The notes: generated by a model from the letters alone, not told the origin. Positions 1 through 9,655 are shown, counted from the first letter of the stretch. The stretch is 64,000 nt of DNA from Aquimarina atlantica (GCF_000626715.1 NZ_AQRA01000001.1:868001-932000), one strand, 5' to 3'. Translations and numbers: made by a program.

Positions 1-714
1 TCCACTTCTGGGGTCAAACTCTCTCTTCTTATATCCATCATCCGGTAGTTCTACAAACGAATGATGCTGAATAACAGTTAAGAATTTTGAGTCTGGTGCT
101 ACAGATCTAATATTTCGCCCTGTAGGTGAACCTTTATAAGTTATCAAAGCCTCAAATTCTACATTTTTAGGAAAAGCTTTGGTTCTTTCGAGACTCAAAC
201 TACTTCTGGTTTTGTCTACACTGTATGCCCCTTCTTTTTGAAATTTTAATCGATTAATGATATTATGAGTATCCTGTAAAAGAAAAGGAGTTAAGTCAAT
301 AATATATGTATTAGATTTCTCTTCTTTAATAGGAAACCCAAACAGTACAGATTTTGCAAAAGCCTGTTCGACACTTCTTTTCTCTAGAGTATTGTCTGTT
401 ATAGCACGATATCGCTGATTGGGTTGTACCAGTAACAGTTTGTCACCTGCTTTTTGAAACTTTACTACTACGCCGTCACCAATCTGCCCTCTATCTAACC
501 CTATATCATTTGATCCTAATCCTGTAGCTAGAGAATGTACGTATAAAAATTCTGAATCGAGCTTATCAACTTCTAGATAAATTTCGTCCTTTGATTCATT
601 ATAATAAAACTTAAAATAGCCATCAAAAGATGCCAAATTTTTCTGTTTTTCTAAAAATTGAGCAGAAATGATATTCCCCGCCAGAAAGAATAAACAAATA
701 AAGCGTAGTTTCAT
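1..714 (-). CDS. Zinc-dependent metalloprotease, DUF5117 family (partial, N-terminal 238 residues)
   Basis: The gene runs off the left edge, so only the N-terminus is present. From the ATG at 714 the translation starts with a signal peptide (about residues 1-18, hydrophobic core FICLFFLAG). The segment EFLYVHSLATGLGSNDIG followed by LDRGQ, and later an FDPRSG motif, are typical of the DUF5117-containing large secreted metalloproteases common in Bacteroidota. The HExxH zinc site expected in this family would lie outside the window, so catalytic competence cannot be judged. It is divergent from prfB, with about 100 bp between them. Family assignment is from remembered motifs. Confidence 0.72.
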   Translation of the reverse strand, partial: MKLRFICLFFLAGNIISAQFLEKQKNLASFDGYFKFYYNESKDEIYLEVDKLDSEFLYVHSLATGLGSNDIGLDRGQIGDGVVVKFQKAGDKLLLVQPNQRYRAITDNTLEKRSVEQAFAKSVLFGFPIKEEKSNTYIIDLTPFLLQDTHNIINRLKFQKEGAYSVDKTRSSLSLERTKAFPKNVEFEALITYKGSPTGRNIRSVAPDSKFLTVIQHHSFVELPDDGYKKREFDPRSG

Positions 715-818
715 AGACTGATGATTTATGTGATAAAATTTCTAAATCTATAAAATAACACAAAAATTACTTCTTACTGAACTGTTAAATCTTATTTTTG
801 TCAAAAATAAATTAGATT

Positions 819-1917
819 ATGATCAATACTGAGACTTTACAAGATCTTAGGGAGCGCCTGGTTGCGTTAAGGAGGTATCTTTGACATTGATGCCAAACTT
901 ATAGAAATAGCCAATCAGGAAGAAAAAACATTTGCTCCAGATTTTTGGGATAATGCCCAGGAGGCTGAAAAACTAATGCGTATTCTAAATGCTGAAAAAA
1001 AGTGGGTTTCTGAATACGAAAAAGGAGTTACACTGGTTGATGACCTCGAGGTACTTTATGAATTTTATAAAGAAGGGGATGCCACTGAAGCTGAAGTTTC
1101 TGAGCGATACGAAGAAACCAAATCATTAATTGAAGATTTGGAATTTAAAAATATGCTTAGTGATGAAGGAGACAGTATGAGTGCTGTACTGCAAATCACG
1201 GCAGGTGCAGGAGGTACCGAAAGTTGTGATTGGGCTAGTATGCTTATGCGTATGTACATGATGTGGGCAGAAAAACAAGGTTTTAAAATTAGAGAACTTA
1301 ATTATCAAGAAGGTGATGTTGCGGGTATAAAAACTGTTACTCTAGAAATTGAAGGAGATTATGCATTTGGATGGTTGAAAGGCGAAAATGGTGTACATCG
1401 ATTAGTACGTATCTCTCCATTCGATAGTAATGCAAAACGACATACTTCGTTTGCTTCTATTTATGTGTATCCTCTTGCCGACGATAGCATAGAAATAGAC
1501 ATTAATCCCTCTGATTATGAGATTATCACATCACGTTCTAGTGGAGCAGGCGGACAAAATGTAAACAAGGTAGAAACCAAAGTACAGCTTACCCACTTCC
1601 CTACCGGAATCCAGATTTCATGTTCAGATACAAGATCACAACAAGAAAATAGATTAAAAGCGTTACAAATGCTTAAATCGCAATTGTTTGAAATTGAACT
1701 TAAAAAGCAACAAGCACAACGCGATGAGATCGAAGCCTCAAAAATGAAAATAGAATGGGGGTCTCAAATTCGTAATTATGTCATGCATCCATATAAATTG
1801 GTTAAAGATGTAAGAACTGCAGAAGAAACAGGTAATGTAGATGCTGTTATGGATGGAAACATCGATCAATTCTTAAAAGCTTACCTTATGGCAATGGGAC
1901 AAAAAAATGACGATTAA
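819..1917 (+). CDS. prfB: Peptide chain release factor 2 (RF2), expressed by programmed +1 frameshift
   Basis: RF2 recognises UGA and UAA and triggers peptide release on the ribosome. The frame from ATG 819 meets an in-frame UGA at 882-884 after 21 codons. Skipping one base (join 819-881, 883-1917) gives a continuous 365-residue protein, the normal RF2 length. The stop-recognition tripeptide SPF lies at about residues 199-201 and the catalytic GGQ at about 244-246, as in characterised RF2. The plain open frame from ATG 976 gives only 313 residues and lacks the N-terminal helix, so 819 is the real start. The gene is followed after 15 bp by the arsC-like gene, probably co-transcribed. Confidence 0.97.
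870..885 (+). promoter_or_regulatory. prfB programmed +1 frameshift site
   Basis: The sequence AGGAGGTATCTTTGAC contains the three classical elements. They are an internal Shine-Dalgarno-like AGGAGG, a CTT slippery codon three bases after it, and the UGA stop followed by C, a weak termination context. It matches the known E. coli prfB element (AGGGGGTATCTTTGAC) at all but one position. Low RF2 favours the frameshift and so more RF2, an autoregulatory loop. Confidence 0.96.
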
Positions 1918-1932
1918 AAAAATAAAACTAAG

Positions 1933-2274
1933 ATGATCACAATTTATCATAATTCGAGATGTAGTAAATCAAGAGGATGTCTTGCCATACTCGAAGAACA
2001 AAAAAAAGACATCACTGTGGTTAATTACCTACAAAATCCACCTTCTGAAAAAGAACTGAAAGAAATACTTAAACTTTTGGATATTTCTCCTATAGATCTG
2101 GTAAGAAAAAACGAAGCCATCTGGAAAGAAAATTTTAAAGGTAAAGATTATACCGATTCAGAATTGATCACTATATTATGTAATAATCCAAAGTTAATCG
2201 AACGCCCTATTGTCGTTAATGGAGATAAGGCAATAATCGGACGCCCCCCGGAAAAAGTTATTGATATTATATAA
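1933..2274 (+). CDS. arsC: Arsenate reductase-like thioredoxin-fold protein (ArsC/glutaredoxin-dependent family)
   Basis: The 113-residue protein begins ITIYHNSRCSKSRG, the active-site loop of ArsC with nucleophilic Cys10. It has the conserved C-terminal segment ERPIVVNGDKAIIGRPPE, whose arginine in ERPI belongs to the arsenate site. This family reduces arsenate to arsenite using glutathione and glutaredoxin. Many flavobacterial members sit alone without an ars operon, as here, and their physiological role is less certain. It lies 15 bp after prfB. No arsenite pump or ArsR repressor is nearby. Confidence 0.85.
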   Translation: MITIYHNSRCSKSRGCLAILEEQKKDITVVNYLQNPPSEKELKEILKLLDISPIDLVRKNEAIWKENFKGKDYTDSELITILCNNPKLIERPIVVNGDKAIIGRPPEKVIDII

Positions 2275-2434
2275 GTAATCCGTTTCTTATAATTTTTTTT
2301 TGTAAAAGATTAAACCTTTTACATTTCTTCATGTCTAAATGCAAGTAATTGATATGAGGTGATACTACGTATCATCCTATTTTAATTACATCACATTTAA
2401 CACATCATTAACCGCCTTCTCGTATCTGCTTCGA

Positions 2435-2442
2435 TACTTTTG
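2435..2442 (+). promoter_or_regulatory. Candidate Bacteroidota -7 promoter box for the TonB receptor
   Basis: TACTTTTG matches the TAnnTTTG -7 consensus of Bacteroidota primary sigma factor promoters. It lies 23 bp before the start codon at 2466, which leaves a short leader. No convincing TTTG -33 element is seen at the expected distance, so this is only a candidate. Confidence 0.4.
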
Positions 2443-2465
2443 GCCAGAATTATTCAATTTTAGAA

Positions 2466-4910
2466 ATGAAGAAATTTTTATTCTTACTATTTTCTGCATT
2501 AACACTTGCGCTATCGGCTCAAAACCGAAACTTTTCAAAGAAGCCTGTAAACATTACTGGCTTAATCTTGGATCAAGACACTAATAAACCTCTGGAATAT
2601 GCTACAGTAGCTTTTTTTAGCCCCAGATTACAAAAAATTGTTACTGGTGGTATTACCGATAAAAATGGAAAATTTGCTATCGAAGTAGATGCCGGGGTAT
2701 ATGATGTAAGTATCGAGTTTATTTCGTTTAAAACTAAAAAACTTCCCAGACAAAAGTTATTCAAAAACACAAATTTGGGTACAATTACTCTTGGATTAGA
2801 TACCGAAACACTAGACGATGTTGTGGTCATAGCAGAAAAAACTACTGTAGAAATCAAATTAGATAAAAAGATTTATAATGTAGGCAAAGATCTAACAGTA
2901 AGTGGTGGTACAGTAAGCGATGTATTAGATAATGTACCTTCTGTTTCTGTAGATGTCGAAGGAAATGTTGCGCTTCGTGGTAATGATAATGTAAGAATTC
3001 TTATTAACGGAAAACCATCGGGTTTGGTTGGTCTAAATAGTACCGATGCATTAAGACAATTGCCTGCAGAATCTATAGAAAGAGTTGAAGTAATCACCTC
3101 TCCTTCTGCCCGTTATGACGCAGAAGGAACCGCAGGGATTTTGAATATCATTCTAAGACGAAGTAAGCTACAAGGTATGAACGGAGCCATTACAGTTAAT
3201 GGTGGCTACCCACTATCTGCAGGTATTTCGGGAAATCTAAACTACCGATCTGGAGATTTTAATTTTTTTACAACTTCTGGATATAACTATAGAGAAGTCC
3301 CAGGGAATTCATTTTCTCAAACTCAATACCTTTTTAGCGGTCTACCCAACTCATTTTTAAGAGAAGAACGGGATTTCGACAGGATACGTAAAGGATTAAA
3401 TTCTAACATTGGAGTCGAATGGTATATCAACGAGACTTCATCGGTCACAACATCATTTTTATACAGGTCTAGTGATAAAGAAAGTAATACAACAAATAGA
3501 ATTACAGAATTAAATTCGAATGGAAGTATTTTAAATCAAAATATTCGCTTTGATCCAGAAATCGAAGATGATATTACGAAACAATATTCTTTTAATTACA
3601 CTAAAGATTTTAATACCAGTGGTCACAAATTAACTTTCGATTTTCAGATAGAAGATAGTAATGAAGATGAGCGATCAAAAATTACACAAGAAAATATAAC
3701 TGCTATCGAACTTGTAGAAACATTAGAAGAACAAAATCGTATTCTGTTGCAAGCTGATTATGTATTACCAATTGGCGAAAATACTCAATTTGAATTAGGA
3801 TATAGGGGTAATTTTAACGATCTGGATACTGATTATCTGGTACAGTTAGAGGATAATGGATCCATAACAACAAATTCTGATTTATCGAATACCTTATTAT
3901 ATACAGAACAAGTAAATGCAGGGTATACACAATTAGGAAGTAAATGGGGTAAACTATCTTATTTATTAGGACTTAGAATGGAAAGTACTCGAATTACTAT
4001 TGATCAGCAAACTAGTAATGATTTAAACAAAAAGAATTATACCGATATATTTCCTACGATTAATCTGGGATACGAAATCTCTAAAAAACAAAGTTTAACT
4101 CTTGGCTATAATCGCAGAATACGTAGGCCTAGATCCAGGTTTATAAATCCATTCCCTTCTAGGTCCAGTGCTACTAATTTGTTTCAGGGAAATCCAGATC
4201 TTGATCCAAGTTATTCTAATGCATTTGATTTAGGGTATTTAAATAGAATGGGAAAACTTACTTTAAATACATCTATATATTATAATCACGCTACGCAGAT
4301 ATTCACTTTTATTGCTGAAGACACAGGTGATACAACCATCATCGGAGCAGATGAAAATAACCTTGGTACAGAGGTTCCTGTTATTAGAAGAACACCTATA
4401 AATCTAACTAGTTCTGATCGATATGGTTTTGAGTTTACTCTTACTTACAACCCAAGTAGAAAATGGAGAGTGAATGGTAACTTTAACGCATTTCAGAATA
4501 GTGTTAGAGGAGAAAATAATGGAGAAAATCTCGATGCAGATAATTTTAGTTGGTTTGCCAGGCTAAATAATAAAGTTACACTACCTGCAAAAATAGACTG
4601 GCAGACCAGTATGTTTTATAGAGGGCCAAGTGAAAATGCACAAACAAAAAGTGATGGTATTTTTAGTATGAACTTTGCATTTAGCAAAGATCTTTTTAAA
4701 GAAAAGGCTTCGATAACTTTTAATGTTAGTGATGTATTTAACTCTCGAAAACGAATAAGTACCTCTACCACTACTACGTTTATATCGGATAATGAATTTC
4801 AATGGAGAGAACGTAGCTTTAATCTATCATTTACCTATAGATTTAATCAAAAAAAGAAAAGACAACGCCCTCAAAGAGGTATTAATGGTGATGAAGAGTT
4901 TGAAGGATAA
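2466..4910 (+). CDS. TonB-dependent outer-membrane receptor, OMP beta-barrel family
   Basis: This 814-residue outer-membrane protein has a signal peptide (residues 1-18, ending LSAQ). A carboxypeptidase-regulatory-like beta-sandwich follows at about 28-110, opening NITGLILDQDTNKPLEYATV. A plug domain at about 120-225 contains VALRGNDNVRILINGKPSG and IERVEVITSPSARYDAEG. The rest is a long beta-barrel, rich in alternating aromatic strands, that ends near FNLSFTYRF. Such proteins import substrates with TonB/ExbBD energy. No SusD partner adjoins it, so it is more like the stand-alone OMP_b-brl family than a SusC glycan system. The substrate cannot be told. A bidirectional terminator follows. Confidence 0.9.
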   Translation: MKKFLFLLFSALTLALSAQNRNFSKKPVNITGLILDQDTNKPLEYATVAFFSPRLQKIVTGGITDKNGKFAIEVDAGVYDVSIEFISFKTKKLPRQKLFKNTNLGTITLGLDTETLDDVVVIAEKTTVEIKLDKKIYNVGKDLTVSGGTVSDVLDNVPSVSVDVEGNVALRGNDNVRILINGKPSGLVGLNSTDALRQLPAESIERVEVITSPSARYDAEGTAGILNIILRRSKLQGMNGAITVNGGYPLSAGISGNLNYRSGDFNFFTTSGYNYREVPGNSFSQTQYLFSGLPNSFLREERDFDRIRKGLNSNIGVEWYINETSSVTTSFLYRSSDKESNTTNRITELNSNGSILNQNIRFDPEIEDDITKQYSFNYTKDFNTSGHKLTFDFQIEDSNEDERSKITQENITAIELVETLEEQNRILLQADYVLPIGENTQFELGYRGNFNDLDTDYLVQLEDNGSITTNSDLSNTLLYTEQVNAGYTQLGSKWGKLSYLLGLRMESTRITIDQQTSNDLNKKNYTDIFPTINLGYEISKKQSLTLGYNRRIRRPRSRFINPFPSRSSATNLFQGNPDLDPSYSNAFDLGYLNRMGKLTLNTSIYYNHATQIFTFIAEDTGDTTIIGADENNLGTEVPVIRRTPINLTSSDRYGFEFTLTYNPSRKWRVNGNFNAFQNSVRGENNGENLDADNFSWFARLNNKVTLPAKIDWQTSMFYRGPSENAQTKSDGIFSMNFAFSKDLFKEKASITFNVSDVFNSRKRISTSTTTTFISDNEFQWRERSFNLSFTYRFNQKKKRQRPQRGINGDEEFEG

Positions 4911-4930
4911 CACTTACAGCATGATTAAAC

Positions 4931-4960
4931 AAAAAAAGGAAGTCATTTTGACTTCCTTTT
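4931..4960. terminator. Bidirectional intrinsic terminator
   Basis: A perfect 8-bp stem, GGAAGTCA with TGACTTCC, encloses a TTT loop and is flanked by a run of A on the left and T on the right. It lies between convergent genes: the TonB receptor on + and the small membrane protein on -. Confidence 0.85.
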
Positions 4961-4982
4961 CTATATATAATGTTATAAACAA

Positions 4983-5159
4983 TTATGCTTCTTCTTTCGC
5001 TTTGCGTTTAGCTTCTCTTCTCAATTTGAAGTTCTCTACATTAGCTCCTATAATCCAATAAGGAATAACAAAAGTCAACAAAAAGATCATTAACCAAAAT
5101 CCAATGGTAAGGATAGTTAAGAACGCTAAAAAACCAAGGTACTGATCGAATTCAAACAT
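4983..5159 (-). CDS. Small single-pass membrane protein (58 aa)
   Basis: Reading the minus strand from ATG 5159 gives 58 residues. After a short acidic start (MFEFDQYLG) there is a long hydrophobic stretch at about residues 10-38 containing GFWLMIFLLTFVIPYW. A strongly basic tail, NFKLRREAKRKAKEEA, follows. This is a one- or two-segment inner-membrane protein with its positive tail probably cytoplasmic. Similar short proteins occur as conserved hypotheticals in Flavobacteria as far as I recall, but no function is known to me. Its reading frame, its good terminator and the otherwise empty interval support a real gene. Confidence 0.65.
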   Translation of the reverse strand: MFEFDQYLGFLAFLTILTIGFWLMIFLLTFVIPYWIIGANVENFKLRREAKRKAKEEA

Positions 5160-5308
5160 AATAATATTCTAATTTTCAAATTTTGTCAAAGATAATAACT
5201 CTTACTTATATGTCATAGCAGAAATATGATTTATTTTTAAATCTCTTATGATCTCAATTTATCTACTAAAAAGTAGCTACTTTATTCAAAAATAGTGAGG
5301 CAAATGCT

Positions 5309-5316
5309 TAAATTTG
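5309..5316 (+). promoter_or_regulatory. Candidate -7 promoter box for fumC
   Basis: TAAATTTG fits the TAnnTTTG consensus of Bacteroidota and lies 33 bp before the fumC start, giving a plausible leader of about 26 nt. No clear -33 element is visible. Confidence 0.4.
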
Positions 5317-5349
5317 CACTCTTAAAAAAAACAAATCATCTTACCACAA

Positions 5350-6747
5350 ATGGAATATAGAATAGAGAAGGATACGATGGGCGAGGTAAAAGTACCTGCT
5401 GATAAGCTTTGGGGAGCACAAACTGAGCGTTCCAGAAATAATTTTAAAATTGGTGCATCAGCATCTATGCCATTAGAAATTGTATATGGTTTTGCTTACT
5501 TAAAAAAAGCTGCAGCATATACAAATTGCGAATTAGGCGTATTACCGATAGAGAAAAGAGATCTTATTTCTCAAGTATGTGATGAAATACTAGAAGGAAA
5601 ACATGATAACCAATTTCCCTTGGTGATCTGGCAAACCGGTTCTGGTACGCAAAGTAATATGAATGTAAATGAAGTTATTGCCAATAGAGCACATCAATTA
5701 GCTGGCAAAACAATTGGTGAAGGAGATAAAACATTACAACCAAATGATGATGTTAATAAATCTCAATCATCAAACGATACTTTTCCTACAGGAATGCACA
5801 TTGCAGCCTATAAAAAAATAGTAGAAGTAACTATTCCGGGGGTAATTCAATTAAGAGATACCCTAAAGAAAAAGTCTGAAGAGTTTAAAAATGTAGTGAA
5901 AATTGGTCGTACCCACTTTATGGATGCTACACCACTTACGATAGGGCAAGAATTATCAGGATATGTTTCTCAATTGGATCACGGAATTAAGGCTTTAGAA
6001 AACACCTTACCTCATATGGCAGAATTAGCATTAGGAGGAACTGCTGTAGGAACTGGATTAAATACCCCAAAAGGGTATGCTAAACGCGTTTCAGAATTTA
6101 TTGCACAATTTACCAGTTTACCATTTATCACAGCAGAGAATAAATTTGAAGCATTGGCTGCGCATGATGCTTTTGTAGAAAGTCACGGTGCTTTAAAACA
6201 ATTAGCAGTTTCATTAAATAAAATAGGAAATGATATTCGTATGCTTGCTTCTGGACCAAGAAGTGGAATTGGTGAACTAATTATTCCTGCCAATGAACCA
6301 GGAAGTTCTATTATGCCAGGTAAAGTAAACCCTACGCAATGTGAAGCATTAACTATGGTATGTGCACAAGTTATGGGTAATGATGTAGCTATTAATGTTG
6401 GAGGAATGCAAGGGCATTTTGAATTGAATGTATTTAAACCTGTTATGGCTTCGAACTTACTTCAAAGTGCTCAACTCATTGGGGATGCCTGTATTTCTTT
6501 TGATGAGCATTGTGCTCAGGGAATCGAACCTAACCAAAAAAGAATTACTGAATTATTGAATAATTCATTAATGTTAGTTACAGCTTTAAATACCAAAATC
6601 GGATATTATAAAGCTGCCGAAATTGCTAATACTGCTCACCAAAATGGTACAACTCTAAAACACGAAGCCGTAGCTTTAGGATATGTAACCGAACAAGAAT
6701 TTGACGAGTGGGTAAAACCAGAAGATATGGTAGGTAGTTTGAAATAA
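5350..6747 (+). CDS. fumC: Class II fumarate hydratase
   Basis: The enzyme interconverts fumarate and L-malate in the TCA cycle as a cytoplasmic homotetramer. The 465-residue length is normal for iron-independent FumC. Visible signatures are [14 protein letters not shown] (about 97-109), the GRTH catalytic-histidine segment (186-189), and the fumarase/aspartase SS-loop [13 protein letters not shown] (318-330), with the catalytic serine in the SS pair. The tail motif GSTT-like [10 protein letters not shown] is also as expected. It stands alone with its own candidate promoter and a terminator. Confidence 0.97.
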   Translation: MEYRIEKDTMGEVKVPADKLWGAQTERSRNNFKIGASASMPLEIVYGFAYLKKAAAYTNCELGVLPIEKRDLISQVCDEILEGKHDNQFPLVIWQTGSGTQSNMNVNEVIANRAHQLAGKTIGEGDKTLQPNDDVNKSQSSNDTFPTGMHIAAYKKIVEVTIPGVIQLRDTLKKKSEEFKNVVKIGRTHFMDATPLTIGQELSGYVSQLDHGIKALENTLPHMAELALGGTAVGTGLNTPKGYAKRVSEFIAQFTSLPFITAENKFEALAAHDAFVESHGALKQLAVSLNKIGNDIRMLASGPRSGIGELIIPANEPGSSIMPGKVNPTQCEALTMVCAQVMGNDVAINVGGMQGHFELNVFKPVMASNLLQSAQLIGDACISFDEHCAQGIEPNQKRITELLNNSLMLVTALNTKIGYYKAAEIANTAHQNGTTLKHEAVALGYVTEQEFDEWVKPEDMVGSLK

Positions 6748-6771
6748 CAATTCTATACTTTAAAACAAGAA

Positions 6772-6815
6772 GGCCTTACAATATGTTGTAAAACAGAGAG
6801 TAAGGCTTTTTTTTT
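6772..6815 (+). terminator. Intrinsic terminator after fumC
   Basis: A 7-bp stem, GCCTTAC paired with GTAAGGC across a 20-nt loop, is followed directly by a run of nine T. It lies 25 bp after the fumC stop codon. Confidence 0.7.
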
Positions 6816-6883
6816 GCATTACAACATAAATCATTTTAGTTTTTTTTAAGGATAAATCTAATTTAATTGCTAAGTTTACATTA

Positions 6884-7303
6884 ATGAAATTTATCATATT
6901 CTTAGCATTATCCCTTCTTTTTCTATCATCTTCTGTAAGTCCCGATACCTATGTTGGAAAGTGGAAAATTAAAGGAGGATCGATTATCGAAATCTATAGA
7001 GATGGGGATTATTTTTTTGGAAAAATTGATAAACGAGCAGAACGCCCATTATCTAATCTTAATGGCTTGGATAATAAAAATCCTCAAAAAGAACTTCAAG
7101 GGCGTCCTTTACTTGGAATGAATATTTTAGAGAATTTAAAATATAAAGACGGAGTATTATCTGGTGGAACTATTTATAATGCAGATAGCGGTAAAAGCTA
7201 TATTGTAAAAGTTTGGATTAATAGTGACAATACTGATCTTTGTTTTATAAGGGCGTATAAAAGTTTTCTGTTTAAAACTTTTGAAGCCAGAAGAGTTAAA
7301 TAA
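6884..7303 (+). CDS. DUF2147 family secreted protein
   Basis: The 139-residue protein has an N-terminal signal peptide (about 1-19, FIIFLALSLLFLSSS). A DUF2147-type domain follows, recognised by VGKWKIKGGSIIEIYRDGDYF and by GRPLLGMNILENLKY with DGVLSGGTIYNADSGKSY. It ends with a CFIRAYKSF segment close to the family's usual ending. This domain is a small lipocalin-like beta structure found in periplasmic or secreted proteins of many Gram-negatives. Its biochemical role is unknown. The gene is single, between fumC and an SRPBCC gene. Confidence 0.82.
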   Translation: MKFIIFLALSLLFLSSSVSPDTYVGKWKIKGGSIIEIYRDGDYFFGKIDKRAERPLSNLNGLDNKNPQKELQGRPLLGMNILENLKYKDGVLSGGTIYNADSGKSYIVKVWINSDNTDLCFIRAYKSFLFKTFEARRVK

Positions 7304-7530
7304 TAAGTATAAATACAATATTTTTATTAGTGTACCTCCCTTATATCTCTTAAAAATTCTAATTTGGATAAACTCATAGGATCCTACAGATTTTTAAAAA
7401 TATACATATTCATAAAAAACTTTTAAATTTGTATACCTCCCCTTTTCTGAAGTAATAAATTATGAACCTGGCCTTTGTTGTTAAATGTATTATATTTTGA
7501 ATCTAACTTTAATTATAAATAAACAACAAT

Positions 7531-8073
7531 ATGAAAATTTTAAAAAAAATAGGAATTGTACTTATTGCAATTATCGCCATTATCCTAATAGCGGCAGTCT
7601 TTGTTTCTAAAGAAGTAGTTTATGAAAAATCTGTTAGTATCGACGCTCCTATAGAGGTCGTATGGGAAAATGTAAACAGTCTTGCCGATTTAGATAAATG
7701 GAATCCCTGGAATGATTATGACCCAAATATGAAAAAAGAGTTTACGGGTACTGATGGGACAATTGGAGCAACAACTAGCTGGGATAGTGATGTAAAAGAA
7801 GTAGGTAAAGGCAGTCAAACTATTGCTAAAATTGAAAAACCTAGTCTTTTTGAAACTGATCTTAAATTTTATGAACCTTATGAAAGTGAAGCCAAGGGAT
7901 ATATTAAAGTGCAAAACGAAGGCAATACTACAAAAGTAACATGGGGATTTCAGAGTGAAATGCCCTACCCTTTTAACCTTATGAATTTATTTACCGATAT
8001 GGAAGAAATGATGGGTAAAGATTGGAATAAAGGTTTAACAACACTCAAAAATATTTGCGAAAATAAAGGGTAA
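7531..8073 (+). CDS. SRPBCC (START-like, polyketide cyclase family) protein with N-terminal membrane anchor
   Basis: Residues 5-26 form a hydrophobic helix (IGIVLIAIIAIILIAAVFV) that anchors or exports the protein. The following 150 residues have the SRPBCC pattern: KSVSIDAPIEVVWENVNSLADLDKWNPW, then TWGFQSEMPYPFNLMNLF, and a C-terminal helix. Such folds have a deep hydrophobic ligand pocket. The ligand cannot be inferred. The gene is monocistronic, with a shared convergent terminator downstream. Confidence 0.85.
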   Translation: MKILKKIGIVLIAIIAIILIAAVFVSKEVVYEKSVSIDAPIEVVWENVNSLADLDKWNPWNDYDPNMKKEFTGTDGTIGATTSWDSDVKEVGKGSQTIAKIEKPSLFETDLKFYEPYESEAKGYIKVQNEGNTTKVTWGFQSEMPYPFNLMNLFTDMEEMMGKDWNKGLTTLKNICENKG

Positions 8074-8109
8074 CATATCGATCTATAATATAATAGAGTA
8101 TATAATAAT

Positions 8110-8144
8110 AAAAAGCACAGTTAAAAAATTAACTGTGCTTTTTT
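8110..8144. terminator. Bidirectional intrinsic terminator
   Basis: A perfect 13-bp stem, AAAGCACAGTTAA with TTAACTGTGCTTT, closes a 4-nt A loop and has A and T runs on either side. It separates the convergent SRPBCC gene (+) and PLP enzyme gene (-). Confidence 0.9.
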
Positions 8145-8163
8145 ATAAGTAAAATTCTAATTT

Positions 8164-9447
8164 TTATAATTTTTCTAGCTCTAATTTAGGGTTGAGTTTT
8201 ACTTTTTCCAATGCCTGTTCTAAATCCCAGATCAAATCTCCAGAATGCTCTACTCCTATTGATAACCTTACCAATTGATCTGTAATATTCATTTGTTGTC
8301 TTTGCTCTTCATCTACACCTGCATGTGTCATTGTTTTAGGGTGTTCTGCCAAGCTTTCTGTTCCCCCTAAACTTACTGCCAGTTTCATTAGTTTAAGGTT
8401 GTTAAGGAATATAAATGCTTCTTCTTCTCCTCCTATGATATCAAAAGATACCATTGCTCCTGGCGCAGAGCATTGTTTTCTAAATGTTTTATACCCTTCT
8501 GTTTCTTCTTCTAATAATCCCAAATAGTAGACATTTTCAATTTTAGGGTGATTATTTAAATAATCAGCAATGATCTGAGCATTTTTTGTTTGCTGATCCA
8601 TCCTTACTTTTAAAGTTTCTAAACTCCTAAGCATTAACCATGCTGTATGTGGACTTACCATATTTCCTAGAAAAGTACGAAGAGTTTTTACCCTTAACAT
8701 TAGTTCTGCATTCCCTAAAACTGCTCCTGCAATAAGATCACTATGCCCCCCTATATATTTTGTAGCAGAGTACAGTACCAAGTCTGCTCCACATTGTAAA
8801 GGGTGTTGCCATAATGGTCCCATATACGTATTATCTACAGCAACCAAAGCTTTTCTGTCATTAGTACTAAACTTTTTTGCAATCTGGCTATATTTTTCGA
8901 TATCAACAATATCATTAGTTGGATTGGCAGGAGTTTCGAGATAAATCATAGCTAATCGATCTGATTTTCCAGAATCTTCGATCATTTTAATCACTTCGTC
9001 TGTGCTTTGATTTGGCATTACTCCTATTGTATGTACTCCTATTTTATCCAAAAAATGATGAATAAAATGATCCGTTCCTCCATATAATGGGTTACTGTAT
9101 ACTAACAAATCTCCAGGGTTAAGAAATTCTAACAACACTGTACTTATTGCAGACATTCCACTCTCAAAAACCGCACAATCATCTGCTTTATCCCATAAGC
9201 ATAGACGGTTTTCCAGGATTTCCAGATTAGGATTATTAATTCTACTATAAATAAGACCAAGTTCTTCTTTTGGAGATTTCTCCCGTAAACCATAAGCCAA
9301 TTCAAAAAAAGCTTTTCCCTCTTCTGCAGTTTTAAAAACAAAGGTTGATGTTTGAAAAATGGGGCACTTTATGGCTCCTTCTGATAATTCTGGTTTATAA
9401 CCATGAGTCATCATTAAACTCTCCGGGTTAAAATCGTGTTTCTTCAT
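8164..9447 (-). CDS. Cys/Met-metabolism PLP-dependent enzyme (methionine gamma-lyase / cystathionine gamma-synthase family)
   Basis: This 427-residue fold-type I PLP enzyme has the family landmarks YSRINNPN (67-74, cofactor phosphate of the neighbouring subunit), ESGMSAIS (95-102), DNTY (205-208) and SATKYIGGH with Schiff-base Lys230. A C-terminal SLGGTESLAEHP substrate segment follows. It acts on sulfur amino acids, either C-S lyase breakdown of methionine or cystathionine, or gamma-replacement. The sequence alone does not let me choose between these. The divergently placed Lrp/AsnC regulator 240 bp away fits amino-acid-responsive control and slightly favours a catabolic lyase. Confidence 0.88.
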   Translation of the reverse strand: MKKHDFNPESLMMTHGYKPELSEGAIKCPIFQTSTFVFKTAEEGKAFFELAYGLREKSPKEELGLIYSRINNPNLEILENRLCLWDKADDCAVFESGMSAISTVLLEFLNPGDLLVYSNPLYGGTDHFIHHFLDKIGVHTIGVMPNQSTDEVIKMIEDSGKSDRLAMIYLETPANPTNDIVDIEKYSQIAKKFSTNDRKALVAVDNTYMGPLWQHPLQCGADLVLYSATKYIGGHSDLIAGAVLGNAELMLRVKTLRTFLGNMVSPHTAWLMLRSLETLKVRMDQQTKNAQIIADYLNNHPKIENVYYLGLLEEETEGYKTFRKQCSAPGAMVSFDIIGGEEEAFIFLNNLKLMKLAVSLGGTESLAEHPKTMTHAGVDEEQRQQMNITDQLVRLSIGVEHSGDLIWDLEQALEKVKLNPKLELEKL

Positions 9448-9647
9448 TTATACTATTTTATTCTTTTTTAATAATAGCACTACTACCAATATAGATTAGT
9501 GTATTTACTATTACCTTCTTAAATTGAATTGATATCCTAAATACTTTTTTCAATCCCTAAAACTACTTCTAAAAGAATTAAAAACCTTATTATTATTAAT
9601 TTTAAGAAAAAATAATTTTCATTTTTAATTTCAATAGAATTTTATTC

Positions 9648-9655
9648 TATATTTG
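9648..9655 (+). promoter_or_regulatory. Candidate -7 promoter box for the Lrp-type regulator
   Basis: TATATTTG agrees fully with TAnnTTTG and ends 32 bp before the start codon at 9688. The surrounding 240-bp divergent region (9448-9687) is very AT-rich and would also hold the promoter of the PLP enzyme. Confidence 0.4.

Noticed and set aside
882..884. In-frame stop codon in prfB read as a sequencing error or pseudogene
   Set aside because: The surrounding bases match the known programmed frameshift element, and the protein is otherwise complete.
4792..5061. An 89-residue ORF across the end of the TonB receptor gene
   Set aside because: It overlaps the receptor's terminal strands, the terminator hairpin and the small minus-strand gene. 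The composition is not protein-like.
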